From positions 1 to 24,068 of the IMG/VR virus record IMGVR_UViG_3300042401_000197: a stretch of 24,068 nucleotides of DNA. The stretch is one strand, 5' to 3'. This document shows, in pieces, positions 6,053-12,984 of the stretch (positions are counted from its first letter, which is position 1; each line of letters begins with the position of its first letter). The stretch comes from a virus. Below the pieces are notes generated by a model. That model saw nothing but the letters and a program-made list of their open reading frames with translations, had not been told where the DNA came from and ran no database searches. The position numbers were made by a program, and so were the translations under genes.

Positions 6053-7126
6053 TTAGCGAACTAAGCTACGAAGTTCTGATTCAGAAACTGTCGCGGCAAA
6101 TCCACCGACTACACCTTTAACAATACATCCGATTGCATCGTGAGAGTGTAGAGACTCTAAGTGAGAGCATACAATCTTGAAGTCAATGATACGGCTATCT
6201 TTATTAAACTCTTGATAGAGTAAACGAGAAGCGTCTTCAACAAACTTTAAGTATGCTCCGTTAAGTTCAGCGAACGCTTGCTCGTCTTCTCTCTTAACCA
6301 TGACTTGAGTTTCAGTCTTGAGAGCATTAAGACACATCTGTTGAACCTCTTCAAACCAAATATGATCAGTATACTTAATTGATATACGAGCCGTAGAACG
6401 TTGCGAATGGGAAACAACTGCTTTATTGCGATACTTACGAGCATGTTCACCGAGTTCAAAAGAGCAAGGGCAGGCTGAAGAATAAACAAAGTCAAAGTGA
6501 ATGATCTTGTCGAACACCCCTTGTTGATTAAGATTACACTCAATAGAGATGTTATAGTATTGATAGCCCTCGTTACCAGAACGAAGACTCTTTTGCAGTA
6601 TAGGGTAAGAGATTTTAAGAATAATCTTAGCATCAAAAGTACCAAGGTTTTTCTTATAAAGTTTCAATACGTCTTCAATGTAGTTAGCGTCAAATACGTT
6701 ATCTTTATGTTCATAGAAAGAGCGAATAATACGAGACATATTAATACCTTTCTTATCAGCATCAAGAGATACTGTACCAGTAACAGCTGTTTCAAGCTCG
6801 ATAATAGTACCGTCTGGGCGGGTCCACTTAAGAGGGAGCTTAAAGTTATGAATACCTACTTGCTGAATAGCTACATTCGCTCCTTGAATAAGCGACGACG
6901 GGCCGTTCTGAAGATCAGGTAAGGTAGCAATATAAGCGCTATCAGGCTTAAGGGTGGTATCGTAATTACGATCTGGCTCCATATACTTAGAATTAACAGC
7001 ATCAAATAAAGGCTGTTTACCTTCTACGTCTTCTCCGAGCCAATCGTATGGTTTAGAATTATTCATAAATTTAAATGTTTGTGTATTGTTTACTGCTGTA
7101 AAGCTCTGATTTGTTATTGATTCCAT
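6053..7126 (-). CDS. folE2: GTP cyclohydrolase, FolE2 (GCYH-IB) type
   Basis: A 357-aa protein matching the FolE2/MptA family, which converts GTP to 7,8-dihydroneopterin triphosphate, the first step of folate and of 7-deazaguanine (preQ0) synthesis. Motifs counted from the ATG at 7126: PDLQN (70-74), VAIQQVGIHNFKLPL (85-99), GINMSRI (127-133), the metal-site segment SSACPCSFELGEHA (C219, C221), SHSQRS with H240, VKREDEQAF (277-285) and ESLHSHDAIG (324-333). All conserved parts are present, so it should be active. An ATG at 7066 (residue 21) would replace the 56-bp overlap with the preceding gene by a 4-base gap and loses no conserved residue, so it may be the true start. It lies apart from queF and dpdA, just behind the sliding-clamp gene. 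In this context it most likely feeds deazaguanine DNA modification rather than folate. Confidence 0.9.
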   Translation of the reverse strand: MESITNQSFTAVNNTQTFKFMNNSKPYDWLGEDVEGKQPLFDAVNSKYMEPDRNYDTTLKPDSAYIATLPDLQNGPSSLIQGANVAIQQVGIHNFKLPLKWTRPDGTIIELETAVTGTVSLDADKKGINMSRIIRSFYEHKDNVFDANYIEDVLKLYKKNLGTFDAKIILKISYPILQKSLRSGNEGYQYYNISIECNLNQQGVFDKIIHFDFVYSSACPCSFELGEHARKYRNKAVVSHSQRSTARISIKYTDHIWFEEVQQMCLNALKTETQVMVKREDEQAFAELNGAYLKFVEDASRLLYQEFNKDSRIIDFKIVCSHLESLHSHDAIGCIVKGVVGGFAATVSESELRSLVR

Positions 7127-7409
7127 ATTTTACAAGATAGGTTATTATAACCTCGATTGAGTCGGTTTTCAACTTAAACTTCTCCGGAATGTATTGACCA
7201 CCGTCATAAAGTTCAAAATAAGACTCTCCGAACATACTATCATGATTAACGTAGCAGGTACAGATTATAGAAGCATTACCTGGATCAATCATTACCGTCC
7301 AGCTACGAGGATCTGATTCTCCATAGCCATCGAAAAGCTTGTATACGAGGTATCCAGAATCCTTTAGTCTTTTGACGAAATAGCTCTGAGTTGTAATTTT
7401 ATTAGCCAT
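7071..7409 (-). CDS. Unknown protein following the sliding clamp (112 aa)
   Basis: I do not recognise a domain. The protein begins TTQSYFVKRLKDSGYLVYKLF and continues with beta-rich segments (SWTVMIDPGNASIICTCYV, SYFELYDGG) and a helix SIEVIITYLVKYG. The style resembles conserved hypothetical proteins found beside clamp or replication genes in marine T4-like phages, from memory and not checked. Its ATG overlaps the last base of the sliding-clamp stop codon (TAATG), so the two are probably translated together. Its 3' end may overlap the start of folE2. Confidence 0.7.
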   Translation of the reverse strand: MANKITTQSYFVKRLKDSGYLVYKLFDGYGESDPRSWTVMIDPGNASIICTCYVNHDSMFGESYFELYDGGQYIPEKFKLKTDSIEVIITYLVKYGINNKSELYSSKQYTNI

Positions 7410-8143
7410 TATTTGACAAGGCCAGAAATGATAAACTTGAATTCAGTTTCATCAGTAGGCTTCACATAGAAAGACATAATCTTAAATTTAAGATTAATAC
7501 CCACACGTGCTTTGTCAAACTTAACCCCCGATAGTACTCTAAAAATATCGAGATTGAACGGTAAAGCCTGTGTTAACGGTTGTCCTTCAATCTTATCAAC
7601 CACCTTAAGTGTGATGTTATCTGTATTAGACTTTTCCTTGTCTCCTAGCTCACAATAAATACCATCAGGTTGGCCGTAAAGATAAATCTTATTGGTATCA
7701 GTTGTGAACGAACTAGCTTTAAGGATTTCCTGTAGTTTCTTATACTCGATATCAAAGAAGGTATCAAGCTCTAATGACTCGATTTTCTCTCTCTTTAATG
7801 ATACCTTAGGTACAATAGCATCATCTAGAAAATGATACTTAAACTGAATAGTGTCAGACTTGTATAGAAGGTGATTACTATTAACTTTAAAAGTTACTTC
7901 ATCCTCTTCAATACACTCAATAACTCTTAGAAGCTTTTTAATATCTCCTATATTAAGTGTAGTCTCTTGCTCTACATCTAAAGCATGATTATACTTACCG
8001 AGCAATATAATACTCGTATCAGGTTTATTACATACAACATATAAGCCGTCTTTAGTGGCTTTAATAGAAGCTACATCAACAGCTTTACTGATGATGTTTA
8101 GGAAGTTATCCGCAAAGTCTTTTTTAGCCAGCTTGAGGTCCAT
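7409..8143 (-). CDS. 45: DNA polymerase sliding clamp (gp45)
   Basis: A 244-aa sliding clamp of the T4 gp45 type (T4 gp45 is 228 aa). It forms the trimeric ring that holds gp43 on DNA and, in T4, also activates late transcription. The two PCNA-like domains are recognisable: N-terminal DFADNFLNIISKAV, then GLYVVCNKPDTSIILLGKYN, a domain linker around residues 110-130, and the second domain with KKLQEILKASSF, NTDNITLKVVD and the terminal EFKFIISGLVK. It lies in the operon that contains gp32, and overlaps the preceding gene by 20 bp. The clamp loader genes (44 and 62) are not in the window. Confidence 0.9.
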   Translation of the reverse strand: MDLKLAKKDFADNFLNIISKAVDVASIKATKDGLYVVCNKPDTSIILLGKYNHALDVEQETTLNIGDIKKLLRVIECIEEDEVTFKVNSNHLLYKSDTIQFKYHFLDDAIVPKVSLKREKIESLELDTFFDIEYKKLQEILKASSFTTDTNKIYLYGQPDGIYCELGDKEKSNTDNITLKVVDKIEGQPLTQALPFNLDIFRVLSGVKFDKARVGINLKFKIMSFYVKPTDETEFKFIISGLVK

Positions 8144-8699
8144 CGTCTAGGTTCTTCTTCGGTTTTTTTTTATCTACTATGGTAGAGAGTTCGTTAATCT
8201 TATTCGTGAGAATTATAATCTTATTCTCGAGTTTATCAATAGCCTCCATGATTTCTTCGTAGCGTACTTTTCTCTCAAAATTAAATTCAGTTTGAGCATC
8301 ATTAGCGACAGGCTCAATATAAGGCAGATTTACTACACCGGGCGGTAAAGCAGCTGGAGCCATTATGGCCGGGATTTGGCGTATAACTTGAGGAGGAGCC
8401 TGCATTTGTGTCTGCGGCTGCATACCCATTGCTTTAGCAATACCCGAAGGCATTACTTTAGACATATCTACATCACTAACCTTAAGATCGCCTAACGCGG
8501 CTTTCTTTACTCCCATTACGTCATGCTGAACAAACTTACCCATCATAGCAATAGCGATTATTTGCTCTTGGGTGAGATTCTGGTTCTCGGAAGCAATTTG
8601 CTGGGCCTCAGCATCAGACATAGCAGGCGCAGCAGACCGGGCTTGACCGGCCTGCTGGCGTTGTTGCATTATCTGCTCGCGTCTTTGTTGCTCAGTCAT
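8124..8699 (-). CDS. Unknown Gln-rich coiled-coil protein between gp32 and gp45
   Basis: I do not recognise this 191-aa protein. The first 50 residues are rich in Gln, Arg and Ala (EQQRREQIMQQRQQAGQAR). A middle segment (VGVKKAALGDLKVSDVDMSK style) leads to a Pro/Met/Gln linker (about 92-125). The C-terminal 55 residues form a probable coiled coil (YEEIMEAIDKLENKIIIL) preceded by TEFNF, which resembles a short aromatic clamp-binding peptide. The end is basic (DKKKPKKN). Sitting between the ssDNA-binding protein and the clamp, and overlapping the clamp gene by 20 bp, it may bind one of them. That is inference from position only. Confidence 0.7.
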   Translation of the reverse strand: MTEQQRREQIMQQRQQAGQARSAAPAMSDAEAQQIASENQNLTQEQIIAIAMMGKFVQHDVMGVKKAALGDLKVSDVDMSKVMPSGIAKAMGMQPQTQMQAPPQVIRQIPAIMAPAALPPGVVNLPYIEPVANDAQTEFNFERKVRYEEIMEAIDKLENKIIILTNKINELSTIVDKKKPKKNLDDGPQAG

Positions 8700-8702
8700 C
8701 TA

Positions 8703-9641
8703 TTACAGGTCATCGAGACCGTCAAGAATAGCCTTGACTTTGTCATCGTTAGCTGACGCATCTTCTGCAACCGGTTTAGTGACAGGTTTAGCAGCAACTA
8801 CAGCTGGTTTAGCTGCTGGTTTAGCGATAGGCTTAGGAGCTTCGTACGGTACATCAATATCTTCTGCGTCTGCAACAGAGGCAGTGATTGCTGGGGTAGC
8901 GACCTCATTACCGTAGAAGTTAGTATCGATAAAAGTCTGGATCTCAGTAGCGGTCTTATGCTCGACAAAAGTATCGAGATCAAACACACTTTCATAGATA
9001 CTAGAGATCTTATCTTCATCAAGACCTTCAATAGGCCCTGGTGCGAGAAACTTAGAAGCAGTATAGGTCGGATACTTAGGTGCACCAGGCTTATCAGAGA
9101 CAAGCTCGGCCTTAATACGAAGACTGCAACCGTTTTCTGAAAGATCAAAGATCTTAGCGCCGAACTCAGAAGCATCATCACCACTAATAGCAGCTTCGAT
9201 AATCTTATTGAGTTGCTTACCAAAGCGAAGAACTTTAACAGTACCGTTGTTCTCAGGATTCTTTGGATCGCTTACAACGAAAATATTTACATACCAGTTC
9301 TCTTTACGACGAAGATTGGCTTTAGCGCGCTCTTGCTCTTCAGGAGTACCGCTGCGCAGAATCTTAAAGTAAAGCTCACTTACTGGGCAACGCTCACCCC
9401 AAGTCGAAGGAGATGTAATACTTGCGTATTGACCGGTAGCAATGCTATTCCAGCCGTGATGATAGTAATGAAGAAAGGTCTCTTTCGGGTTCTTGATATT
9501 AGGCAAGAGACGAATAACATAAGTTGCAGGTCCAGCAATAGAAAGAATATTCTTATAATTGCCGCCAGTTTGCTTAGTCTTAGCATTTTCAAGAGCACTC
9601 TTAATGCTTTCGAACATATTTGAATTGAACGTAGGTTTCAT
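8703..9641 (-). CDS. 32: Single-stranded DNA-binding protein (gp32)
   Basis: A 312-aa gp32 homologue (T4 gp32 is 301 aa) that coats ssDNA in replication and recombination. The OB-fold core is clear: TYVIRLLPN (40-48), HYYHHGW (58-64), WGERCPVSELYFKIL (81-95), and ENWYVNIFVVSDPKNPENNG (112-131), which is close to T4's segment. The T4 zinc site (one His and three Cys) is reduced: only C85 remains of the cysteine cluster. Residues 245-300 are an Ala/Lys/Pro-rich linker with PAAKPAV-type repeats. The C-terminus is acidic (DDKVKAILDGLDDL), as in T4, where it binds partner proteins. The 26-base leader before the ATG contains no G and could be an unstructured autoregulatory site. Confidence 0.93.
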   Translation of the reverse strand: MKPTFNSNMFESIKSALENAKTKQTGGNYKNILSIAGPATYVIRLLPNIKNPKETFLHYYHHGWNSIATGQYASITSPSTWGERCPVSELYFKILRSGTPEEQERAKANLRRKENWYVNIFVVSDPKNPENNGTVKVLRFGKQLNKIIEAAISGDDASEFGAKIFDLSENGCSLRIKAELVSDKPGAPKYPTYTASKFLAPGPIEGLDEDKISSIYESVFDLDTFVEHKTATEIQTFIDTNFYGNEVATPAITASVADAEDIDVPYEAPKPIAKPAAKPAVVAAKPVTKPVAEDASANDDKVKAILDGLDDL

Positions 9642-9667
9642 ATTAGTTTAGTTATTTTAGTGTATTA

Positions 9668-10309
9668 TTATTTTTTATCAATGATTTTAGTTATTATTTT
9701 AATACCTTCGTCAATTACGTTCTTAGCTCTAACAGATGTATTAAGTCTCATTTTGTATTTCGAAATGTTACTTGCTACATCCTTTAAGTAAAGTTCTTTA
9801 TCTTGAAGGTTAAAAGAGTTTAGCTGTATTTCGAAAGAAGGCAACTTAATCAACACATAAATGTTAATAAGTTTGTTGTTATAGTCTATAATAGACTTGT
9901 ATGTATAGCCTTCTTTCAAGTTACAATATTGTTCGAGAGTAATTTTCTTAGCAAAACAAAACCCGGCAATGTATTTGAGAGTTTTTTTAATGTCTTCAAT
10001 CTGATCTTCTGTATCAGGTAATTCCTCTTTCTTTTGCTTTTGTAGTGTGGTATACACGGCTATTGCTTTCTGGGTAGTATAAAAGTTGAGAGGGAACATA
10101 TCTTCGTCTTTATATATTTCGTAAGGAGCTTTAAGAAATTCTCTCGGATTTATTTGAGGAAATTTTTTAAAGAATAGCTCTAGACGTTGGCATATAAAGC
10201 CGTCCCCGGTTTTTTCAAATCCATCAAAATCCTTACGAGCTTTCCAGGGCTTATTTCTCGAGCCACGAGATACACTCAAGTAGGTATTATATATTTCTGG
10301 TACGTTCAT
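9668..10309 (-). CDS. 59: gp59-like helicase loader (probable)
   Basis: A 213-aa, Lys- and Phe-rich, largely helical protein of nearly the same length as T4 gp59 (217 aa). It lies directly before gp32, as in T4, where gene 59 precedes 32. The N-terminal part contains GSRNKPWKARKDFDGFEKT, RLELFFKKFPQINPREFLKAPYEIY and MFPLNFYTTQKAIAVY. The C-terminal part is helical and basic, ending KIITKIIDKK. gp59 loads the gp41 helicase onto gp32-covered ssDNA at forks and recombination intermediates, and both partners are encoded nearby. Sequence similarity to T4 gp59 is faint by eye, so the call rests on synteny, size and composition. Confidence 0.55.
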   Translation of the reverse strand: MNVPEIYNTYLSVSRGSRNKPWKARKDFDGFEKTGDGFICQRLELFFKKFPQINPREFLKAPYEIYKDEDMFPLNFYTTQKAIAVYTTLQKQKKEELPDTEDQIEDIKKTLKYIAGFCFAKKITLEQYCNLKEGYTYKSIIDYNNKLINIYVLIKLPSFEIQLNSFNLQDKELYLKDVASNISKYKMRLNTSVRAKNVIDEGIKIITKIIDKK

Positions 10310-10315
10310 TAGGTG

Positions 10316-10612
10316 TCATGATTGTAACACCTCTTTCACAACTTTGCTACGACATAAGTTGGGATTAAACTTTAAAAATAGCAATATTGCCTCTCTTTCA
10401 TTATCAACATGAATTAAGCGCATATAGATCTTTTTATAAATTTTGTTCTTAACAATTAAAGAAAATATAGCCACGCTATTGAGTTTCTTATTGTGCATTA
10501 TGGAGCAAAACGAACTAAACTTTAATAGTTCAGCCTCAATTTCTTCATCCATTAAGTAGTCTAATGGGTTGTTTAGTACTGCTTCTTCGAGGGCTCCAAT
10601 TACACCAGACAT
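10316..10612 (-). CDS. Unknown protein in the position of T4 gene 33 (98 aa)
   Basis: I do not recognise this protein. It begins with an acidic part (MSGVIGALEEAVLNNPLDYL, then MDEEIEAELLKF) and continues as a Lys-rich helical protein with a hydrophobic middle (NSVAIFSLIVKNKIYKKIYM). It sits immediately before the gp59-like gene; in T4 that place belongs to gene 33, the late-transcription co-activator (112 aa). No clamp-binding tail like that of T4 gp33 is visible at its C-terminus (VVKEVLQS), so identity with gp33 is only a possibility. Gaps to its neighbours are 6 and 2 bases. Confidence 0.65.
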   Translation of the reverse strand: MSGVIGALEEAVLNNPLDYLMDEEIEAELLKFSSFCSIMHNKKLNSVAIFSLIVKNKIYKKIYMRLIHVDNEREAILLFLKFNPNLCRSKVVKEVLQS

Positions 10613-10614
10613 TA

Positions 10615-11538
10615 TTATGTTTCCACGGGTGTTAATTGTTTTACAAATTCCATAAATGTTTCAGTTATCTTGCCACCTGCTGCATATTCATGGCCGCCTC
10701 CCTCACAAAGCTTAGCTGCTAGTTTTGACATATCTACTGTACATTCTTTTTTCTTTCTAAACGAAACATGAGAGTTATTAGCATTAACAAAGAACACGAT
10801 ATCGGAATTATACGTCTTTAATAAATGATCGCAAACATCATTAACATACTTGGCCCCAGTGGTGCCAGTTACAACAAGTTCTTGTTTGCTAATACTCACT
10901 TTGCCTGAGTACACTTGCAAATTCTCAATTGTAAGGTCTCTTCCGGTCTTAAACTCTTTCACGATATTCTTTTCAAATTGATTGAGACCGTCAAAGCCAT
11001 TATAGAATCTTTCAACAAATTTATGGGTACGGCCTTTTTCTAAAGTGCGTTGAGTGTTAGAGAACGCGCAATTTAAATCATACGTCTCTTCCAATTTAAA
11101 TTGATAGCTATCATAATCATTAGCTAGAGCAACAAGATATTTCTGCTTATCAGATAAATCAGATAGGTATTTTTTATCCTTAAATGTCTTATATATGAGC
11201 TTAGCACAGGAAGGAGCTTCTATAATTGTTATGTTTGCTCTTTTATACTTGTCCTTGACGTTAACATGGGTCAAGTGGTGATCAATTATAATTGCTTTTG
11301 GGTGATCAATCAAGTCTACACAATTACCTGTATCCAAATCTAAAAAAACAACATTATCGTAGTTATCAAAGCTATCCTCTTCGAGCCATTTTAAAAATTC
11401 TTTTCTAAAATTACTAACCGTTACCGGGGTAAATTTTATATCTCCGAGCTTAACTTTTAAAGCCCAATGCACGAGAAGTAGACTAGCGGCGCCGTCTAAA
11501 TCAACATCAGTAAAAACGTGTATGTTTTTGGTAATCAC
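10615..11538 (-). CDS. DHH/DHHA1-family phosphoesterase (RecJ/NrnA-like)
   Basis: A 307-aa protein of the DHH superfamily. Metal-binding motifs appear in order: TDVDLDGAAS (10-19), FLDLDTGN, IIIDHHLTH (the DHH motif), and NDYDSY. The C-terminal DHHA1 domain shows ISKQELVVTG and the Gly-rich substrate motif CEGGGHEYAAGGKI. The family contains 5'-3' ssDNA exonucleases (RecJ) and nanoRNases or small-nucleotide phosphodiesterases (NrnA). The short length and DHH-DHHA1 layout fit NrnA-type enzymes better than RecJ, which has an added OB domain. Its place between helicase and loader genes suggests DNA processing, but degradation of oligonucleotides or cyclic dinucleotides is possible. The start is a GTG at 11536-11538. 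Confidence 0.88.
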   Translation of the reverse strand: MITKNIHVFTDVDLDGAASLLLVHWALKVKLGDIKFTPVTVSNFRKEFLKWLEEDSFDNYDNVVFLDLDTGNCVDLIDHPKAIIIDHHLTHVNVKDKYKRANITIIEAPSCAKLIYKTFKDKKYLSDLSDKQKYLVALANDYDSYQFKLEETYDLNCAFSNTQRTLEKGRTHKFVERFYNGFDGLNQFEKNIVKEFKTGRDLTIENLQVYSGKVSISKQELVVTGTTGAKYVNDVCDHLLKTYNSDIVFFVNANNSHVSFRKKKECTVDMSKLAAKLCEGGGHEYAAGGKITETFMEFVKQLTPVET

Positions 11539-11552
11539 AAAGGTTATTTAAC

Positions 11553-12926
11553 CTATTTGGTAATGTTTTCAAGCTTTCTCTCTAAATTAGACATTTCATC
11601 TCCATCCTTACTAGAATTATTAGCTAATCCGATATAATCCTTTTCCTCAGAAAGAGAAAGAGTGGCATAGTCTAGTCTCATAGCAGTAGCGCCGTGTTTA
11701 GGTCCAATACGGTTCTTAATGCCACCTACCTTAATAATGCCGAGCTCCTGATCTCCTTCTTCTTGCTGAAGTGACCAAATCACGTCAGCAGTCATTGCAA
11801 CACCAAGAGATTCGGATACAGTATCGAGACTTGGATTCTCCATACCTTCCCGGTTAGTTTGAATAGCACTTACTATAGGGCACTCAAAGAAGTAAGACAT
11901 AGCACGAAGTTCTTCAGCAACTGCCTTACCTTGCTCGTAAGAGTTATCTCCACTACTAGACTTAACTAGACCTAGGTAGTCTATAATGATTATCCCTGGT
12001 TTAATCCCGTTTTTAATGAGCATCTCGAGATAAGCTTTAATACCACCTACCGTAATGCTTTTAGGTGGGAACTCTTTAACTATTAAGCGACGTTTCTTTT
12101 GTTCTGCTACGTCTTTGAAGTATATCTCTAAAGCAGCAGTTTGATCATGTAACTCTTTAACTGGAATCTTAGACACATGACTACTGAGACGTCTTGCATA
12201 CATCATCTCAGACATTTCAAGGGATATAAGAACAGCAGTCTCTCCATCAGGTAAACTATTAGCCACATTAGCAGCAATATTACCTAAGAAAATAGACTTA
12301 CCTACGTTAGTGGGTCCAAGGAACAAATAAAGAGCTTTACCTTTCTTATAAAGACCACCACCGATCTTAGAGTCAATAAATCCCCACCCAGTAGGAATAA
12401 CTTCAGTACTTGAACTCAAGTCATCGATAACTTTTTGATATTCACCGTAAAGATCTAAACCGATTTCACTAACAAGCTTAATGTTACAAGCGGTTTCAAA
12501 CATTTGCAGGAACTTACCATAGTCTGCTCTATCATTAGTGAAATCGTCTACAATCTTGAGAACAGTATTGTATACAGTCTTTTCTTTAAAAAACGTCTCG
12601 GTATTCTGAATAAGATCTTCAAGATTACCATTTAGATCAATCTGCTTGTAATTAGTAAGAGTCTCTTTAATGAGTTTAACGTCTTCCTCTTTCTTGAGGT
12701 AAGTCTTAATCTCTGTAATGGTAGGTACTGACTTTCTCTTAAGATAAAAGTCCTTTACGATACCCACAACTAGCTTGTTACCAGGCTGTTTAAAATTATC
12801 TGGCTTTAAATGCTCAATAACAAGAGATGCGTAATACGCATTAGTTAGCGCATTACATGCGATTACATTCTCAAAGTACTCTGTATTGACCTGAAGCTTA
12901 TTCTTCACTTCTTTATTATAACTCAT
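11553..12926 (-). CDS. 41: Replicative DNA helicase (gp41, DnaB-type)
   Basis: A 457-aa hexameric 5'-3' helicase of the T4 gp41 type (T4 gp41 is 475 aa). The N-terminal 170 residues form the helical domain. The RecA-like motor begins with TGWGFIDSKIGGGLYKKG and Walker A GPTNVGKS (204-211), then SLEMSEMMYARRL (motif with the catalytic Glu), Walker B GIIIIDYLGLV followed by SSSGDNSYEQ, the Q motif IVSAIQTNREGM and the arginine-finger region GIIKVGGIKNRIG. It unwinds the lagging-strand template and supports primase, which is not in the window. A strong terminator ends within a few bases of its ATG, so it is read by read-through or from a promoter inside the preceding gene. Confidence 0.95.
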   Translation of the reverse strand: MSYNKEVKNKLQVNTEYFENVIACNALTNAYYASLVIEHLKPDNFKQPGNKLVVGIVKDFYLKRKSVPTITEIKTYLKKEEDVKLIKETLTNYKQIDLNGNLEDLIQNTETFFKEKTVYNTVLKIVDDFTNDRADYGKFLQMFETACNIKLVSEIGLDLYGEYQKVIDDLSSSTEVIPTGWGFIDSKIGGGLYKKGKALYLFLGPTNVGKSIFLGNIAANVANSLPDGETAVLISLEMSEMMYARRLSSHVSKIPVKELHDQTAALEIYFKDVAEQKKRRLIVKEFPPKSITVGGIKAYLEMLIKNGIKPGIIIIDYLGLVKSSSGDNSYEQGKAVAEELRAMSYFFECPIVSAIQTNREGMENPSLDTVSESLGVAMTADVIWSLQQEEGDQELGIIKVGGIKNRIGPKHGATAMRLDYATLSLSEEKDYIGLANNSSKDGDEMSNLERKLENITK

Positions 12927-12961
12927 AAAATAAAAAAAGCTAAGGTTGCCCTTAGCTTTTT
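12927..12961 (-). terminator. Strong intrinsic terminator behind the propeller gene
   Basis: On the minus strand the RNA folds as AAAAAGCUAAGG-GCAA-CCUUAGCUUUUU: a 12-bp perfect stem closed by a GCAA (GNRA) tetraloop and followed by a U-rich tract (UUUUUUUAUUUU). Because the stem is flanked by A on one side and U on the other, it could also work on the plus strand. It begins 23 bases after the propeller stop codon and isolates that gene from the helicase gene. Confidence 0.9.
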
Positions 12962-12984
12962 ATTAATAATTTTTTTATTAATTG

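Noticed and set aside
6497-6922. Plus-strand open frame of 141 codons
   Set aside because: It is antisense to the conserved core of folE2 and has no recognisable features. Every supported gene in the window is on the minus strand.
8780-8850. Tandem repeat in gp32 linker as a mobile or regulatory repeat
   Set aside because: The repeats encode an Ala/Lys/Pro linker (PAAKPA-type) and keep the reading frame, so they are protein low-complexity sequence.
8798-9223. Minus-strand open frame of 141 codons inside gp32
   Set aside because: It is an alternate frame of the Ala/Lys/Pro-rich and core part of gp32, Leu/Ser-biased as expected of a shadow.
11541-11554. AGGTTA-TT-TAACCT inverted repeat between the DHH and gp41 genes, similar to one at 7139-7153
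   Set aside because: Short arms, AT-rich, one copy inside a gene and no poly-T tail; too weak to call a regulatory family.
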